64,000 nt of DNA from Streptomyces sp. 840.1 (lineage in GTDB: Bacteria > Actinomycetota > Actinomycetes > Streptomycetales > Streptomycetaceae): contig NZ_RJUU01000001.1 of assembly GCF_003751445.1 (NCBI RefSeq), positions 439,001-503,000 of the forward strand. Direction: 5' to 3'. Positions 49,732 through 57,381 of this stretch are shown here, piece by piece; within the stretch, counting starts at the first letter, position 1, and each line of letters begins with the position of its first letter. A model generated the notes under the pieces. That model was not told the origin of the DNA. It ran no database searches and worked only from the letters and a program-made list of their open reading frames with translations. The position numbers and the translations under genes were made by a program.

Positions 49732-50222
49732 TTACGCCTGCGAGTCCCCCAGCCCCACCAGCCCCACCAGCCCCACCAGTCCCACCAGCCCGAGCAATGC
49801 CCGCAGTTCCGGAGGCGTTCCGCGTAGGCGCAGCGCGCAGGCGGTCGTTCTGCGGGCTGTCAGGGAGAGGCGGGCGATGTCCTCGACCGTTGCCAGGTCC
49901 GGATGGACGACGCCGCTCAGGTCGCAGCGCACCGTTGTGTCGTCCGCCGGCCCGGCCAAGGGGGCTTCCGGGCCTGCGCACCAGTCGGGGGCGGCGTCGC
50001 GGGTGATGCGGCCGGAGACGTTGAGCGCGGCCGGGCGCGGGGCTTCCGTACCCTGGTAGACCCGGGGCCGCGCCGGAAAGTTCCATCGCCCTGCGTGCCT
50101 GCGGTCGAGACCGGCCGAGGGACGTCGACCGCTTCAGCAACCGTCGAGAGGGTGCCTCGCACGTGAGGCACACCCCCAGCTTCACGCTCGAAGGATCCCC
50201 ACCACCAGGCAAGATCGCTCAA
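49732..50222 (-). pseudogene. STAS-like (anti-sigma antagonist type) gene, apparently frameshifted
   Basis: The open 3' frame (49732-49959 from a TTG, 75 residues) reads VRCDLSGVVHPDLATVEDIARLSLTARR, a typical STAS-like C-terminal half, and ends in a GLV repeat. The frame stays open and coding-like upstream (AALNVSGRITRDAAPDW; RWNFPARPRVYQGTE) to a TGA near 50119, but has no good start. The next frame continues outward as TLSTVAEAV to a TTG at 50222 (LSDLAWWW). A one-base change near 50115 would join them into a protein of about 160 residues. A short version from 49959 may still be made. Confidence 0.45.
49750..49790. repeat. Tandem repeat of CCCCACCAG
   Basis: About four copies of a 9-bp unit, encoding the Gly-Leu-Val repeats near the C terminus of the STAS-like protein. 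Such units can vary in number by slippage. Confidence 0.8.
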
Positions 50223-50237
50223 AGTAACGAAGCACCA

Positions 50238-50639
50238 CTAGACCGCGAAGCCGTTCACCCGCTCCGGCGTGATCCGGACGATCAGACGCACTTCCTCCGC
50301 CCCCTCGTGCGGCGGGTCCTCGCCCAAGTAGCGGTGCGACAGCCGACGCGGCAGCTCCTTCTCCGGGTCCGGTAGCAGCTCGGCAGTGCCACGGACCTCG
50401 ACCGAGTGGTACGGGTTCGCCAGATCGAAGACCGTCAGGCTGACCCGGGGATCGCGGTCGATGTTGCGGGCCTTGCGCCGGGCCGCCGTCACCGAGACCA
50501 GCAGGGTGCCGTCCTCGCGCACGTACCAGACCACTGAAGTCTGCGGCCCACCATCGGGGTTGAGGGTGGCGAGCGTCGCGAAGTTCTTGCCGTCGAGGAG
50601 CTTTGCGGTGGCGGCGTCGAAGCCGTCGAAGCGTGTCAT
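50238..50639 (-). CDS. PPOX-class (F420/FMN-dependent) flavoenzyme family protein
   Basis: The ATG at 50639 (MTRFDGFDAATAKLL) gives 133 residues of one split-barrel domain: FATLATLNPDGGPQTSVVWYV, SVTAARRKARNIDRDPRVSLTV and the closing RLIVRITPERV. This is the actinobacterial group that commonly uses F420 for redox chemistry. The substrate is unknown. No ribosome site is visible, so it may be leaderless. Confidence 0.88.
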   Translation of the reverse strand: MTRFDGFDAATAKLLDGKNFATLATLNPDGGPQTSVVWYVREDGTLLVSVTAARRKARNIDRDPRVSLTVFDLANPYHSVEVRGTAELLPDPEKELPRRLSHRYLGEDPPHEGAEEVRLIVRITPERVNGFAV

Positions 50640-50895
50640 GTGAGGGGTCAACAGGGCTGCACGGCCCCACATTCCCGGTCCCGAGGAGCGCGGGCGAGAG
50701 ACCCGCCAGCCCTATGACCACGGCTCCTTACACTCCTTGGATGCCCGTTCCCCTTTCCTCACTCGAGCGGGCCGGTACCGGTAGTCACCCACGTTCCGTT
50801 CCGGACTCGAGGCTTTCCTTCGACGGCGGCTCTCGGGCTGGCGACACCCAACGTGTGTCATCGGCGGCAGAGTTGGGGTGGTGCCAGTGAGGCGC

Positions 50896-51531
50896 TCAGA
50901 CCATGAGGAGTGCGAGGAGCGAGACAACCATCCTGAGCAGTACGAGGCCGGCAAGCACTGTTCCGGCGATGAGCCAGGGGCCACGTGAGTGGCGCAGGAG
51001 GATGGCACCGCACCGGAGTCCGTAGGCGGCCAGGCCACCGGAGATGAGGAGGAACAGAAGAGTGCCGGCCAGTCCGTTCAGTCCGGCCGCACCCAGGAGG
51101 AACAGGACGACGTAGCACAGCAGGAGTTGTGGGAGCCCCAGTAGCCACACCTTCCGCACCTCTGCGGGGTCCGGGGCACCCAGGAGCGGAGGCGCAGCCG
51201 GTCCGGCAGGCGCCATAGGAGGCGGAGGTCCTGCGGTGACGTCGGGAGAGTAGTCATACGTCGCCGAGGTGGGAGGCGGCTGAAGGGCTGCACGCAACCG
51301 GTCGGCGAAGTCCGGGTCCGCCAGCAACTCGTCCGCGATCACGGATTCGACGATGCCCGACGACCCGGCACCGGGCTGCTCGTGCAGACGGGCGAGGGCG
51401 GAGGATCCCAGCGCGGTACGCCCGAGCTGGCCCCAGACTATTTCGCGAACCGCTGCGGTCTGCTCTGCCGAGGCCGGCGTGGACCCGGTCAGCACCCTGA
51501 CCGCCGCAGCGGATATCTCGGAAGCCTGCAT
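50896..51531 (-). CDS. Hypothetical membrane protein, 211 aa
   Basis: GGAAGG lies six bases before the ATG at 51531. A helical cytoplasmic domain (residues 1-85) and a Pro-rich linker (GPPPPMAPAGPAAPPLL) are followed by three membrane segments (WLLGLPQLLLCYVVLFLLG; LAGTLLFLLISGGLAAYG; LIAGTVLAGLVLLRMVVSLLAL). The function is unknown. Confidence 0.78.
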   Translation of the reverse strand: MQASEISAAAVRVLTGSTPASAEQTAAVREIVWGQLGRTALGSSALARLHEQPGAGSSGIVESVIADELLADPDFADRLRAALQPPPTSATYDYSPDVTAGPPPPMAPAGPAAPPLLGAPDPAEVRKVWLLGLPQLLLCYVVLFLLGAAGLNGLAGTLLFLLISGGLAAYGLRCGAILLRHSRGPWLIAGTVLAGLVLLRMVVSLLALLMV

Positions 51532-51694
51532 CTGGATCCTTCCGGCGCCTCAGTAGGTATTCGATCGTATGGGCGACCTTGGCGATTGGTCCCCGGTTTG
51601 CGACTACGCGCGGATGAGGGGCCGGGCCGCACGGCAGCTCGGCCGTGTCGTTGACGGACGGCCCTTGTCAGCACGGCTCGCTAGCATGCGAAAC

Positions 51695-52132
51695 ATGGGC
51701 ATCAAACTTGAGAACGTCGGCATCGCCGTTCGCGACCTCGAAGCAACGATCTCCTTCTTCACCGACCTCGGCCTCACGGTCCTCGGCCGTGACACGGTCA
51801 GTGGTGAGTGGACCGACACAGCCGTCGGCCTTGACGGCAACCACGCCAGGATCGCAATGCTCCAGACACCGGACGGCCAGGGTCGTCTTGAGCTCTTCGA
51901 GTACATCCACCCCGAAGCGATCGAGACGGAACCCACGCTTCCCAACGAGATCGGCATGCATCGCGTCGCCTTCTCGGTCGACGACATCGACAAAGCACTC
52001 GCAACCGCCGCAAAGCACGGATGCCATCCGCTGCGCGGTGTGGCGACTTATCAGGACGTCTACAAGCTCACGTACCTACGCGGCCCCAGCGGCATCCTTG
52101 TGATGCTCGCCGAGGAGCTGAAGAAGAGCTGA
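51695..52132 (+). CDS. VOC-family (glyoxalase-like) protein
   Basis: The ATG at 51695 (MGIKLENVGIAVRDL) gives 145 residues of two betaalphabetabetabeta units. TAGCAT lies seven bases upstream, which would suit a leaderless transcript. Conserved metal-site positions appear in ENVGIAV, LELFEY and MHRVAFSVDD. It could be an isomerase, lyase or dioxygenase of small molecules; the sequence does not tell. Confidence 0.85.
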   Translation: MGIKLENVGIAVRDLEATISFFTDLGLTVLGRDTVSGEWTDTAVGLDGNHARIAMLQTPDGQGRLELFEYIHPEAIETEPTLPNEIGMHRVAFSVDDIDKALATAAKHGCHPLRGVATYQDVYKLTYLRGPSGILVMLAEELKKS

Positions 52133-52288
52133 TCACGTCCGTCTGGATGGATGTGCTGACCTGACGGTTGGCCAGTGAGCCCAAGGGCCGTCCAGCAGTG
52201 TTGGTGGGGTGGGGCCGGTGGCCGCAGCAGCAGCTGCCCGACCGTTGACGTCGCTTCGGCGGCTGCGGCCGAAGGGGGCCGTGGCCTA

Positions 52289-52945
52289 CTAGTCGCCGGT
52301 GCAGAGGTCGGCGGTCAGAGCCGCGCTGGCCCACTCCTCCCAGGCGTCGGGTGACCAGCCCCGATCACGTACGAAGATCAGGTACAGCTCCGGGCTGAGG
52401 AGCCCGTACAGCAGGTCGGCGGCGCGGGTGGTGTCGACGTCGGGGCGAGCGTCGGGTTTGGAAGTCAGTGCTGTCGCCGCGGCGTGCTGGACGGTGTAGC
52501 GCGGGTCGGCGTCGGCGGGCCACTGCGCGGCGATCTCCGGGTCCGTGGCCGCGGCGGCGGCGATCAGCGGCACGATCGGGGCGACGCGGCCCAGCATGTC
52601 ACGTACACCCCGCACATGGGCGCGTAGTTGACCGGCTGCGGTGGGCTCGGCGCACGCGGCGCGAAACCAGTCCCGGTCCATCGTGGCGACCGGTTCGGCG
52701 TCGCCCGCGATGGATGTGTCGACGACGTCCTTGAACAGCGCGCGCTTGTTGCGGAACACGAAGTACACGGTCTGTACGGCCACACCCGCGCGATCCGCGA
52801 CCTCCTGAAGGCTCGTCGCGCCGTACCCCTGCGCGACGAACAGGTCCCGCGCCGCCGCCACGATCTTCTCGCGAGTGCGCCGTGAGCGCTCGGCCTGCTT
52901 ACCGGGGCGCTTGACGTTTCCGCCGGGTCCCTTGACTCCATCCAT
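52289..52945 (-). CDS. TetR-family transcriptional regulator
   Basis: The 218-residue protein has the N-terminal helix-turn-helix (RSRRTREKIVAAARDLFVAQGY...SLQEVADRAGVAVQTVYFVF) and a helical ligand domain of unknown effector. It reads away from a methyltransferase gene. The 61-bp spacer holds an inverted repeat with a third half site, the likely operator, so it probably represses both genes and is relieved by a small ligand. Confidence 0.93.
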   Translation of the reverse strand: MDGVKGPGGNVKRPGKQAERSRRTREKIVAAARDLFVAQGYGATSLQEVADRAGVAVQTVYFVFRNKRALFKDVVDTSIAGDAEPVATMDRDWFRAACAEPTAAGQLRAHVRGVRDMLGRVAPIVPLIAAAAATDPEIAAQWPADADPRYTVQHAAATALTSKPDARPDVDTTRAADLLYGLLSPELYLIFVRDRGWSPDAWEEWASAALTADLCTGD

Positions 52946-52961
52946 GACGGGAGTCTATCTC
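52932..52961 (+). promoter_or_regulatory. Promoter of the methyltransferase gene
   Basis: TTGACT at 52932-52937 and TATCTC at 52956-52961 with an 18-base spacer face the methyltransferase. The -35 element lies inside the start region of the TetR gene. The operator follows at once. Confidence 0.55.
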
Positions 52962-52990
52962 TAGAGTTAGCCACTAGAGCTGAACTCTAG
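52961..52990. promoter_or_regulatory. TetR operator: CTAGAGTT / AACTCTAG inverted repeat
   Basis: Perfect 8-bp arms at 52961-52968 and 52983-52990 with a 14-bp spacer that holds a third partial half site ACTAGAG. It covers the probable transcription start of the methyltransferase. An outer pair CTATCTC/GAGATAG lies around it. Confidence 0.65.
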
Positions 52991-53006
52991 TTTTGGAGAG
53001 ATAGCC

Positions 53007-53633
53007 ATGAACGAGACTCGGACAGCTGCGGAGCTCGGCCAGGAGGCGGCCGTGCGCCGCATGCTGGAGGACTACTACCGGAACGGTGAGCCACCGTGGG
53101 ACAGCGGCGTCACGCCGCCCGAGCTGGTGGCCGTAGTGGAAGGGCCCGGCGCGCCGATGGCCGGCCGGGCCCTCGAACTCGGCTGTGGCACCGGGACCAA
53201 CGCGGTGTACCTGGCCCGGCACGGCTGGCGGGTAGCGGCCGTCGACCTGGTCGACCGCGCGGTCCACCAGGCGAGGGAGAAGGCGGCCGAGGCCGGAGCA
53301 GACGTCACGGTGGTGTGCGGGGACGCCACCCGACTCGACGAGATGGACGTGCCCGGCCCGTACGATCTGTTCTTCGACCTGAGCTGCTACTGCGGGATTC
53401 CGCCGCACCGCCGCGACGCTTATGCCGCCGGCGTCACAAAGCGTGCCGCCCCCGGCGCGCGACTGCTGATGTTCGGTTACGGGCCCGAGGCGTTCGACGA
53501 CCCGATCTCCGGCGTCACCGCCGACGAACTCGCCACCAGGTTCACCGGGTGGCAGCTGGCCGACGTGACACCCGGCACGAATCCGGTCCCGACGTTCTGG
53601 TTCACGCTGTACCGCGCCGCAGCCATGTCGTGA
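53007..53633 (+). CDS. Class I SAM-dependent methyltransferase
   Basis: The 208-residue protein carries motif I ALELGCGTGTNAVYLA, the acidic residue after strand 2 (VAAVDLVDRAV) and VVCGDATRL. The N-terminal PPWDSG is typical of thiopurine/small-molecule methyltransferases. GGAG lies before the ATG. Under control of the divergent TetR gene it may methylate a toxic or signalling compound. Confidence 0.9.
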   Translation: MNETRTAAELGQEAAVRRMLEDYYRNGEPPWDSGVTPPELVAVVEGPGAPMAGRALELGCGTGTNAVYLARHGWRVAAVDLVDRAVHQAREKAAEAGADVTVVCGDATRLDEMDVPGPYDLFFDLSCYCGIPPHRRDAYAAGVTKRAAPGARLLMFGYGPEAFDDPISGVTADELATRFTGWQLADVTPGTNPVPTFWFTLYRAAAMS

Positions 53634-53657
53634 TCCCGGTACTCCGGGCCACAGACG

Positions 53658-54119
53658 TCACGCACGGCCGTGCTCATAAATGGTCGTCTCGGAGCAGGCA
53701 TCGGCGATGGCCCGCGTGTCCCAGTAGAACGGACGGACCTCCGTGATCCGCCGGTCCTTGACCGTGATCGTTTGCAGAATCGGGAAGCTGAGCTCGCGGC
53801 CGGTCGCACGGGCGCGAGCACGGACCTGGGTGAGCACGACCGCAGTTTCGCCGGTGGCGAGAAACTCCTGCTTCACCATCTCGAACGACTCCCACACCTC
53901 CCCCATCACGCGGAAGAACTGCGCCATGCCCTTGTGCCCACGCCAAGTGCCGCCGTAGGGCAGAGCGTCTGCTTGGTGCAGCTCGACGTCCGGTGCGAAG
54001 AAGGGGGCGAGCAGGTCGAACGAGGCCTCGCCGGGGCCTCCTGCCGCCAGGTACTCCGCCTCGGCCGCATACATGCCGGTGAGAACTGTCGTTGAGTCCG
54101 CAGTGGATGACATCGTCAT
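53658..54119 (-). CDS. NTF2-like/SnoaL-type protein
   Basis: The ATG at 54119 gives 153 residues of a cone-shaped NTF2-like fold: FDLLAPFFAPDVELHQADALPYGGTWRGHKGMAQFFRVMGEVWESF, ending ITVKDRRITEVRPFYWD. Members are isomerases, cyclases or ligand-binding proteins. The role here is unknown. Confidence 0.85.
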   Translation of the reverse strand: MTMSSTADSTTVLTGMYAAEAEYLAAGGPGEASFDLLAPFFAPDVELHQADALPYGGTWRGHKGMAQFFRVMGEVWESFEMVKQEFLATGETAVVLTQVRARARATGRELSFPILQTITVKDRRITEVRPFYWDTRAIADACSETTIYEHGRA

Positions 54120-54229
54120 GCCGCCAGAGTGATCAACGCAGGAGGATCTTGCTGGCGGCATTCGGACGTCGTCGTGGGGGACGGTTCGTTGTCCGGGACG
54201 GTCCGCTCTGCGGGCAACAGGCCCTGGTT

Positions 54230-54619
54230 CTACGGGGCCAGCGTGCGCACGACGCAGAACTCGTTGCCCTCGGGGTCCGCCAGGACCACCCAGTTCCGGT
54301 CCGGGCCCTGGCCCACGTCCGTCCTGGTGGCGCCGAGGCCGAGCAGTCTGCTCACCTCGTCCTCGGTACTGCGGTCGATCGGGCTGACGTCGAGGTGCAG
54401 CCGGTTCTTCGCAGTCTTGTCCTCGGGCACCTGGATGAACACCACGGTCGGTGGCATCTGACCGGCCCGGATATCCTCGACGGTCGGCTCCCAGGAGCCG
54501 ATCTCGACCTGGCCCGCTCTCCGGTCGATCACCTTGAAGTCCAGGACCTCGCACCAGAAGGCCGACAGCCTCTCCGGGTCGTGACAGTCAACGGTCAACT
54601 CGGTGAACCTGCTTGCCAT
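54230..54619 (-). CDS. VOC-family (Glyoxalase_6-type) protein
   Basis: The 129-residue protein MASRFTELTVDCHDPERLSAFWCEVLDF is a typical actinobacterial short VOC protein, with RLHLDVSPIDRS in the middle and the closing VVLADPEGNEFCVV. GGGGGAG precedes the ATG. It is not the same type as the protein at 51695. Confidence 0.9.
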   Translation of the reverse strand: MASRFTELTVDCHDPERLSAFWCEVLDFKVIDRRAGQVEIGSWEPTVEDIRAGQMPPTVVFIQVPEDKTAKNRLHLDVSPIDRSTEDEVSRLLGLGATRTDVGQGPDRNWVVLADPEGNEFCVVRTLAP

Positions 54620-54701
54620 GTCTCCCCCAGATAGTGCGGACGGGGTTCAGGGTACTGACCGGCCCGCCCGCGCAACAGGCGGGTCAGACACGTCTGCCCC
54701 G

Positions 54702-55076
54702 TCAGACCGGCATGACCTGTACGTCGTACTGAGGAATCCACGGGCTCCGGGTGACCAGCGCCAACCCCTCGGCCTGCGCCTGCGCGACGAGTATCCGGTC
54801 GAACGGATCGGTGTGCACCATCGGCAGCCGGCCCGCCCGGACGCCGTGCGCGGCTGTGATGGGCAGGGCGCCGAACTGGAGATCCCGCACCTGTTCGGCC
54901 AGGTCTCCGGGACCCTCCAAGCCGCCGAGATACTGCTTGACGGTGATCTCCCAAGCCGACACCGCGCTGATGTACACGGCCGGTGCGGTCTCCAGGAGCT
55001 CCTTGCATGACGCGGGCAGTTGTGGTGAGTCTGCGATCCACCACATGACCACGCGCGTATCGAGAAGAAGTCGCAT
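54702..55076 (-). CDS. PIN-domain toxin (VapC-like)
   Basis: The ATG at 55076 gives 124 residues with the PIN acidic residues: Asp in LLLDTRVVMWW, Glu in SAWEITVK and Asp in DPFDRILVAQAQAEG. The usual His after LLLDT is Arg. It is a probable Mg-dependent RNase. Its start overlaps the upstream antitoxin stop (TGATG). Confidence 0.9.
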   Translation of the reverse strand: MRLLLDTRVVMWWIADSPQLPASCKELLETAPAVYISAVSAWEITVKQYLGGLEGPGDLAEQVRDLQFGALPITAAHGVRAGRLPMVHTDPFDRILVAQAQAEGLALVTRSPWIPQYDVQVMPV

Positions 55077-55351
55077 CAGCGCATCCCCAGCGCTTCCGCC
55101 ACCGAGGCGCGCGCATCGTCGAAGTCCGCCGGGATACGGATACGGCCCCGCAGCGAGCCCCGCCCCGGCCGCCGCCACTGCGGTTGCGGCCTCGGGGGTG
55201 ACGGTGGCTGCAGAAGCCTCCTCGCCACCGGTTGGCCCGCCCTGCTGATGACGATCAGCCGGCCGTCGACCAGCTGAGTCAGCGTGCCGGTGAAACGCGG
55301 CACGCACTCAGGCACCCGGCGCCGGAGCAGCCTCTTCCAGAGCGCCCTCAC
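55076..55351 (-). CDS. Phd/YefM-like antitoxin with atypical N terminus
   Basis: The GTG at 55351 lies in a GTGA overlap with the stop of the RsbW-like gene and gives 91 residues. RFTGTLTQLVDGRLIVISRAGQPVARRL is the second half of a Phd fold; the first strand and helix (normally MxxxxxxEAR) is replaced by VRALWKRLLRRRVPE. The C-terminal RGRIRIPADFDD is the toxin-binding tail usual for partners of PIN toxins. DNA binding may be altered. Confidence 0.72.
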   Translation of the reverse strand: MRALWKRLLRRRVPECVPRFTGTLTQLVDGRLIVISRAGQPVARRLLQPPSPPRPQPQWRRPGRGSLRGRIRIPADFDDARASVAEALGMR

Positions 55352-56025
55352 GACGAGACCACCGGGCCCGTCGCCGCCTTGCCCCGGCTCTCGGCCGCCG
55401 GTGCTGTTGCCCGCACGGTCACCTGCTCGGCTGCGTGCAGGCGCAGGGCCGGGCCTCCGTCGGCCAGGACGATGAGGACCGCCAGTCCTCCCGATGCGTA
55501 CCGCTCGCTCCGTACCGCGCGAACCGTCTGCCAGGCGCCCCATGCGCGTACGCACTGGCCGGGCCGGACGGACACCGCCGCGATCTGGACCTCTGCGGGG
55601 GCGGGTACGGCGCCCGGTGCCAGGAGTTCCGCCCACACCGTCTTGCCGATCCCGGCCCGGCGCTCGTCCACGCCCCAGCGGTGTGCCAGCGCCTCGACGA
55701 GCAGGAGCCCGCGCCCGCCCTTGTCCAGTTCGCCGAGCCGTTGCACCTCGGGCCGACCCGACCCGGCGTCGCTCACCTCCAGCCGCAGGAGTTCGCCCCT
55801 CCCCCGGCACTCGATGCGTACGCCCACCATCCGGTCCCCGGGCACGGGCACCCGCACCGCGTTGGTCACCAGCTCCGAGAGGATCAACTCGCCATCCTCA
55901 GCGGCCGCCTGGACCGCCCGCCACTCCCCGAGCTTGGCGCGGAGCGCCGCTCTTGCCCTGGGGATGCTGCTGCGGCACCGAATCAGCCGAAGGCTGACTT
56001 CGCGACGGTCGAAATGCTCTGCCAT
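55348..56025 (-). CDS. RsbW-like ATP-binding protein (anti-sigma type)
   Basis: The 225-residue protein has a GHKL ATPase domain: N box GELILSELVTNAV, G1 box VSDAGSGRPE and G2 box GGRGLLLVEALAHRWG. It is the small actinobacterial type common beside XRE/DUF397 genes. After about residue 140 a separate C-terminal extension follows with no known domain. It reads divergently from the XRE gene and overlaps the antitoxin gene by 4 bp. Confidence 0.9.
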   Translation of the reverse strand: MAEHFDRREVSLRLIRCRSSIPRARAALRAKLGEWRAVQAAAEDGELILSELVTNAVRVPVPGDRMVGVRIECRGRGELLRLEVSDAGSGRPEVQRLGELDKGGRGLLLVEALAHRWGVDERRAGIGKTVWAELLAPGAVPAPAEVQIAAVSVRPGQCVRAWGAWQTVRAVRSERYASGGLAVLIVLADGGPALRLHAAEQVTVRATAPAAESRGKAATGPVVSS

Positions 56026-56214
56026 AGCGCTCCCTGAGGGTCGCAGGAATCAAGACAAGGGGCTTTCGTTCAGGTGAAGTTAGTGGCCACTCCCCACGCC
56101 CAGAATGCACGTACACTTTGTACTCGCGCAACGTTGAATGGTTACCCGATGCCCAATTCATCCGTTCGTGCATCATGAGCGCAAAATCCTCACGCGACTG
56201 GTAAGGAGTGACTT
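56026..56214. promoter_or_regulatory. Divergent promoter region, RsbW-like and XRE genes
   Basis: The 189-bp spacer is richer in A+T than its flanks, with GTACACTTTGTAC (near-palindrome, near 56110-56122) central. AAGGAGTGACTT before the XRE ATG is a strong ribosome site. It probably holds the promoters of both genes. Confidence 0.5.
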
Positions 56215-57087
56215 ATGCCATCCGTAAAGCCATCGACCGTCCTGGGGCGCCAACTCGGCGACGAGCTACGCCGTTTCCGTGAGGACGCCGGGCTGTCCAC
56301 TGCCGCGGCAGCTGAGGTTCTCGACTGCACCAAGGGCAAGATCAGCCGCATCGAGAACGGGCATGTACCGGTCCGAACACCCGATCTGAGCGCCCTGATA
56401 CACGCGTATGCCGTGTCGGATCCAGAGGCTCGCGACCGCCTCGCCTCACTTGCTCGCACAGCGAACCGTCGCCGCCGCGAGGGCTGGTGGCATCAGTACG
56501 GCTCCGTACTCGGTGACACATACCGCGACTACATCGAGATGGAGACGATCTGCGACGGCGTCAGGACGTTCCAGGTTCAGCTTGTCCCCGGGCTCCTGCA
56601 GACGCCGGAGTACGGGCGGGCGGTGACCGTCGCCTCCCGTGCCTGGCAAACCGCCGAGGAGATCGATCAGTTCGTACAAGTTCGACTGGCCCGGCAGAAG
56701 CGGCTGGCCGGCGACGATTCACTGGAGTTCTGGGCCGTTCTCGCGGAGGGCGTCCTCCACCAGCAGGTCGGCGGACAGGCCGTCATGCGCGACCAGCTGG
56801 AGCACTTGGCCAACCTGGCCGAGCAACCCAACATCACTGTCCAGGTGCTGCCGTTCTCACGCGGAGCGCACGCAGGTATGTTCGGTCCGTACCTGCTGCT
56901 GAGCTTTCCGCGGGTGTCGGCGCTCGATCTCGTACTGACGGAGACTCCGACCGGCAATATCTGGATGGAACGAGAGTCCGACGTCGCTCGATACCGGGAC
57001 CTCTTCGACGACGCTCGCACCTCGGCGTTGCCGCCAACGGAATCACTCAGCGTGATCCGACGCATCGCCAAGGAGTACAGACCATGA
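56215..57087 (+). CDS. XRE-family regulator with DUF5753 domain
   Basis: The 290-residue protein has an N-terminal helix-turn-helix (LGDELRRFREDAGLSTAAAAEVLDCTKGKISRIENGH) and a C-terminal DUF5753 ligand or interaction domain (WWHQYGSVLGDTYRDYIEME; LVPGLLQTPEYGRAV; NITVQVLPFSRGAH). This pair type, with DUF397 and RsbW-like partners, regulates development and antibiotic production in Streptomyces (WhiJ/AbaA-like families). Confidence 0.95.
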   Translation: MPSVKPSTVLGRQLGDELRRFREDAGLSTAAAAEVLDCTKGKISRIENGHVPVRTPDLSALIHAYAVSDPEARDRLASLARTANRRRREGWWHQYGSVLGDTYRDYIEMETICDGVRTFQVQLVPGLLQTPEYGRAVTVASRAWQTAEEIDQFVQVRLARQKRLAGDDSLEFWAVLAEGVLHQQVGGQAVMRDQLEHLANLAEQPNITVQVLPFSRGAHAGMFGPYLLLSFPRVSALDLVLTETPTGNIWMERESDVARYRDLFDDARTSALPPTESLSVIRRIAKEYRP

Positions 57088-57287
57088 CTCGAGACCGCCA
57101 CCTCCTGCCCGACCTTGCGGGAGCTGTTTGGCGCGTCAGCAGTTACAGCGGGGGCCAGGGCGAGTGTGTCCAAGTCGCTGACAACACCCCCCACCTCGTC
57201 CCCGTCCGCGACAGCAAGCGCCCCGCCGGTCCCGTGATCGCCTTCACCGCAGACGCCTGGCGCACCTTCGTCGGCGGACTGGGCTGA
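57084..57287 (+). CDS. DUF397 domain protein
   Basis: The 67-residue protein WRVSSYSGGQGECVQVADN...VPVRDSKRPAGPVIAFTADAWRTFVGGL is a complete DUF397 domain. It overlaps the XRE gene by 4 bp (ATGA) and is its usual partner, thought to modulate the regulator. Confidence 0.95.
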   Translation: MTRDRHLLPDLAGAVWRVSSYSGGQGECVQVADNTPHLVPVRDSKRPAGPVIAFTADAWRTFVGGLG

Positions 57288-57325
57288 GCCGGTCTCGGCG
57301 GCCGTCGGGCAGGCCGGCTACGCCT

Positions 57326-57375
57326 CCCGGGACGGCGCGGCGCCGGGTCCGTCCTTGGCGCCGCCCCGTCCCGGG
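57326..57375. terminator. Bidirectional terminator
   Basis: Arms 57326-57344 and 57357-57375 pair at 18 of 19 positions. It separates the DUF397 gene (plus) from glyA (minus) at their converging ends. Confidence 0.75.
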
Positions 57376-57381
57376 CACGGA

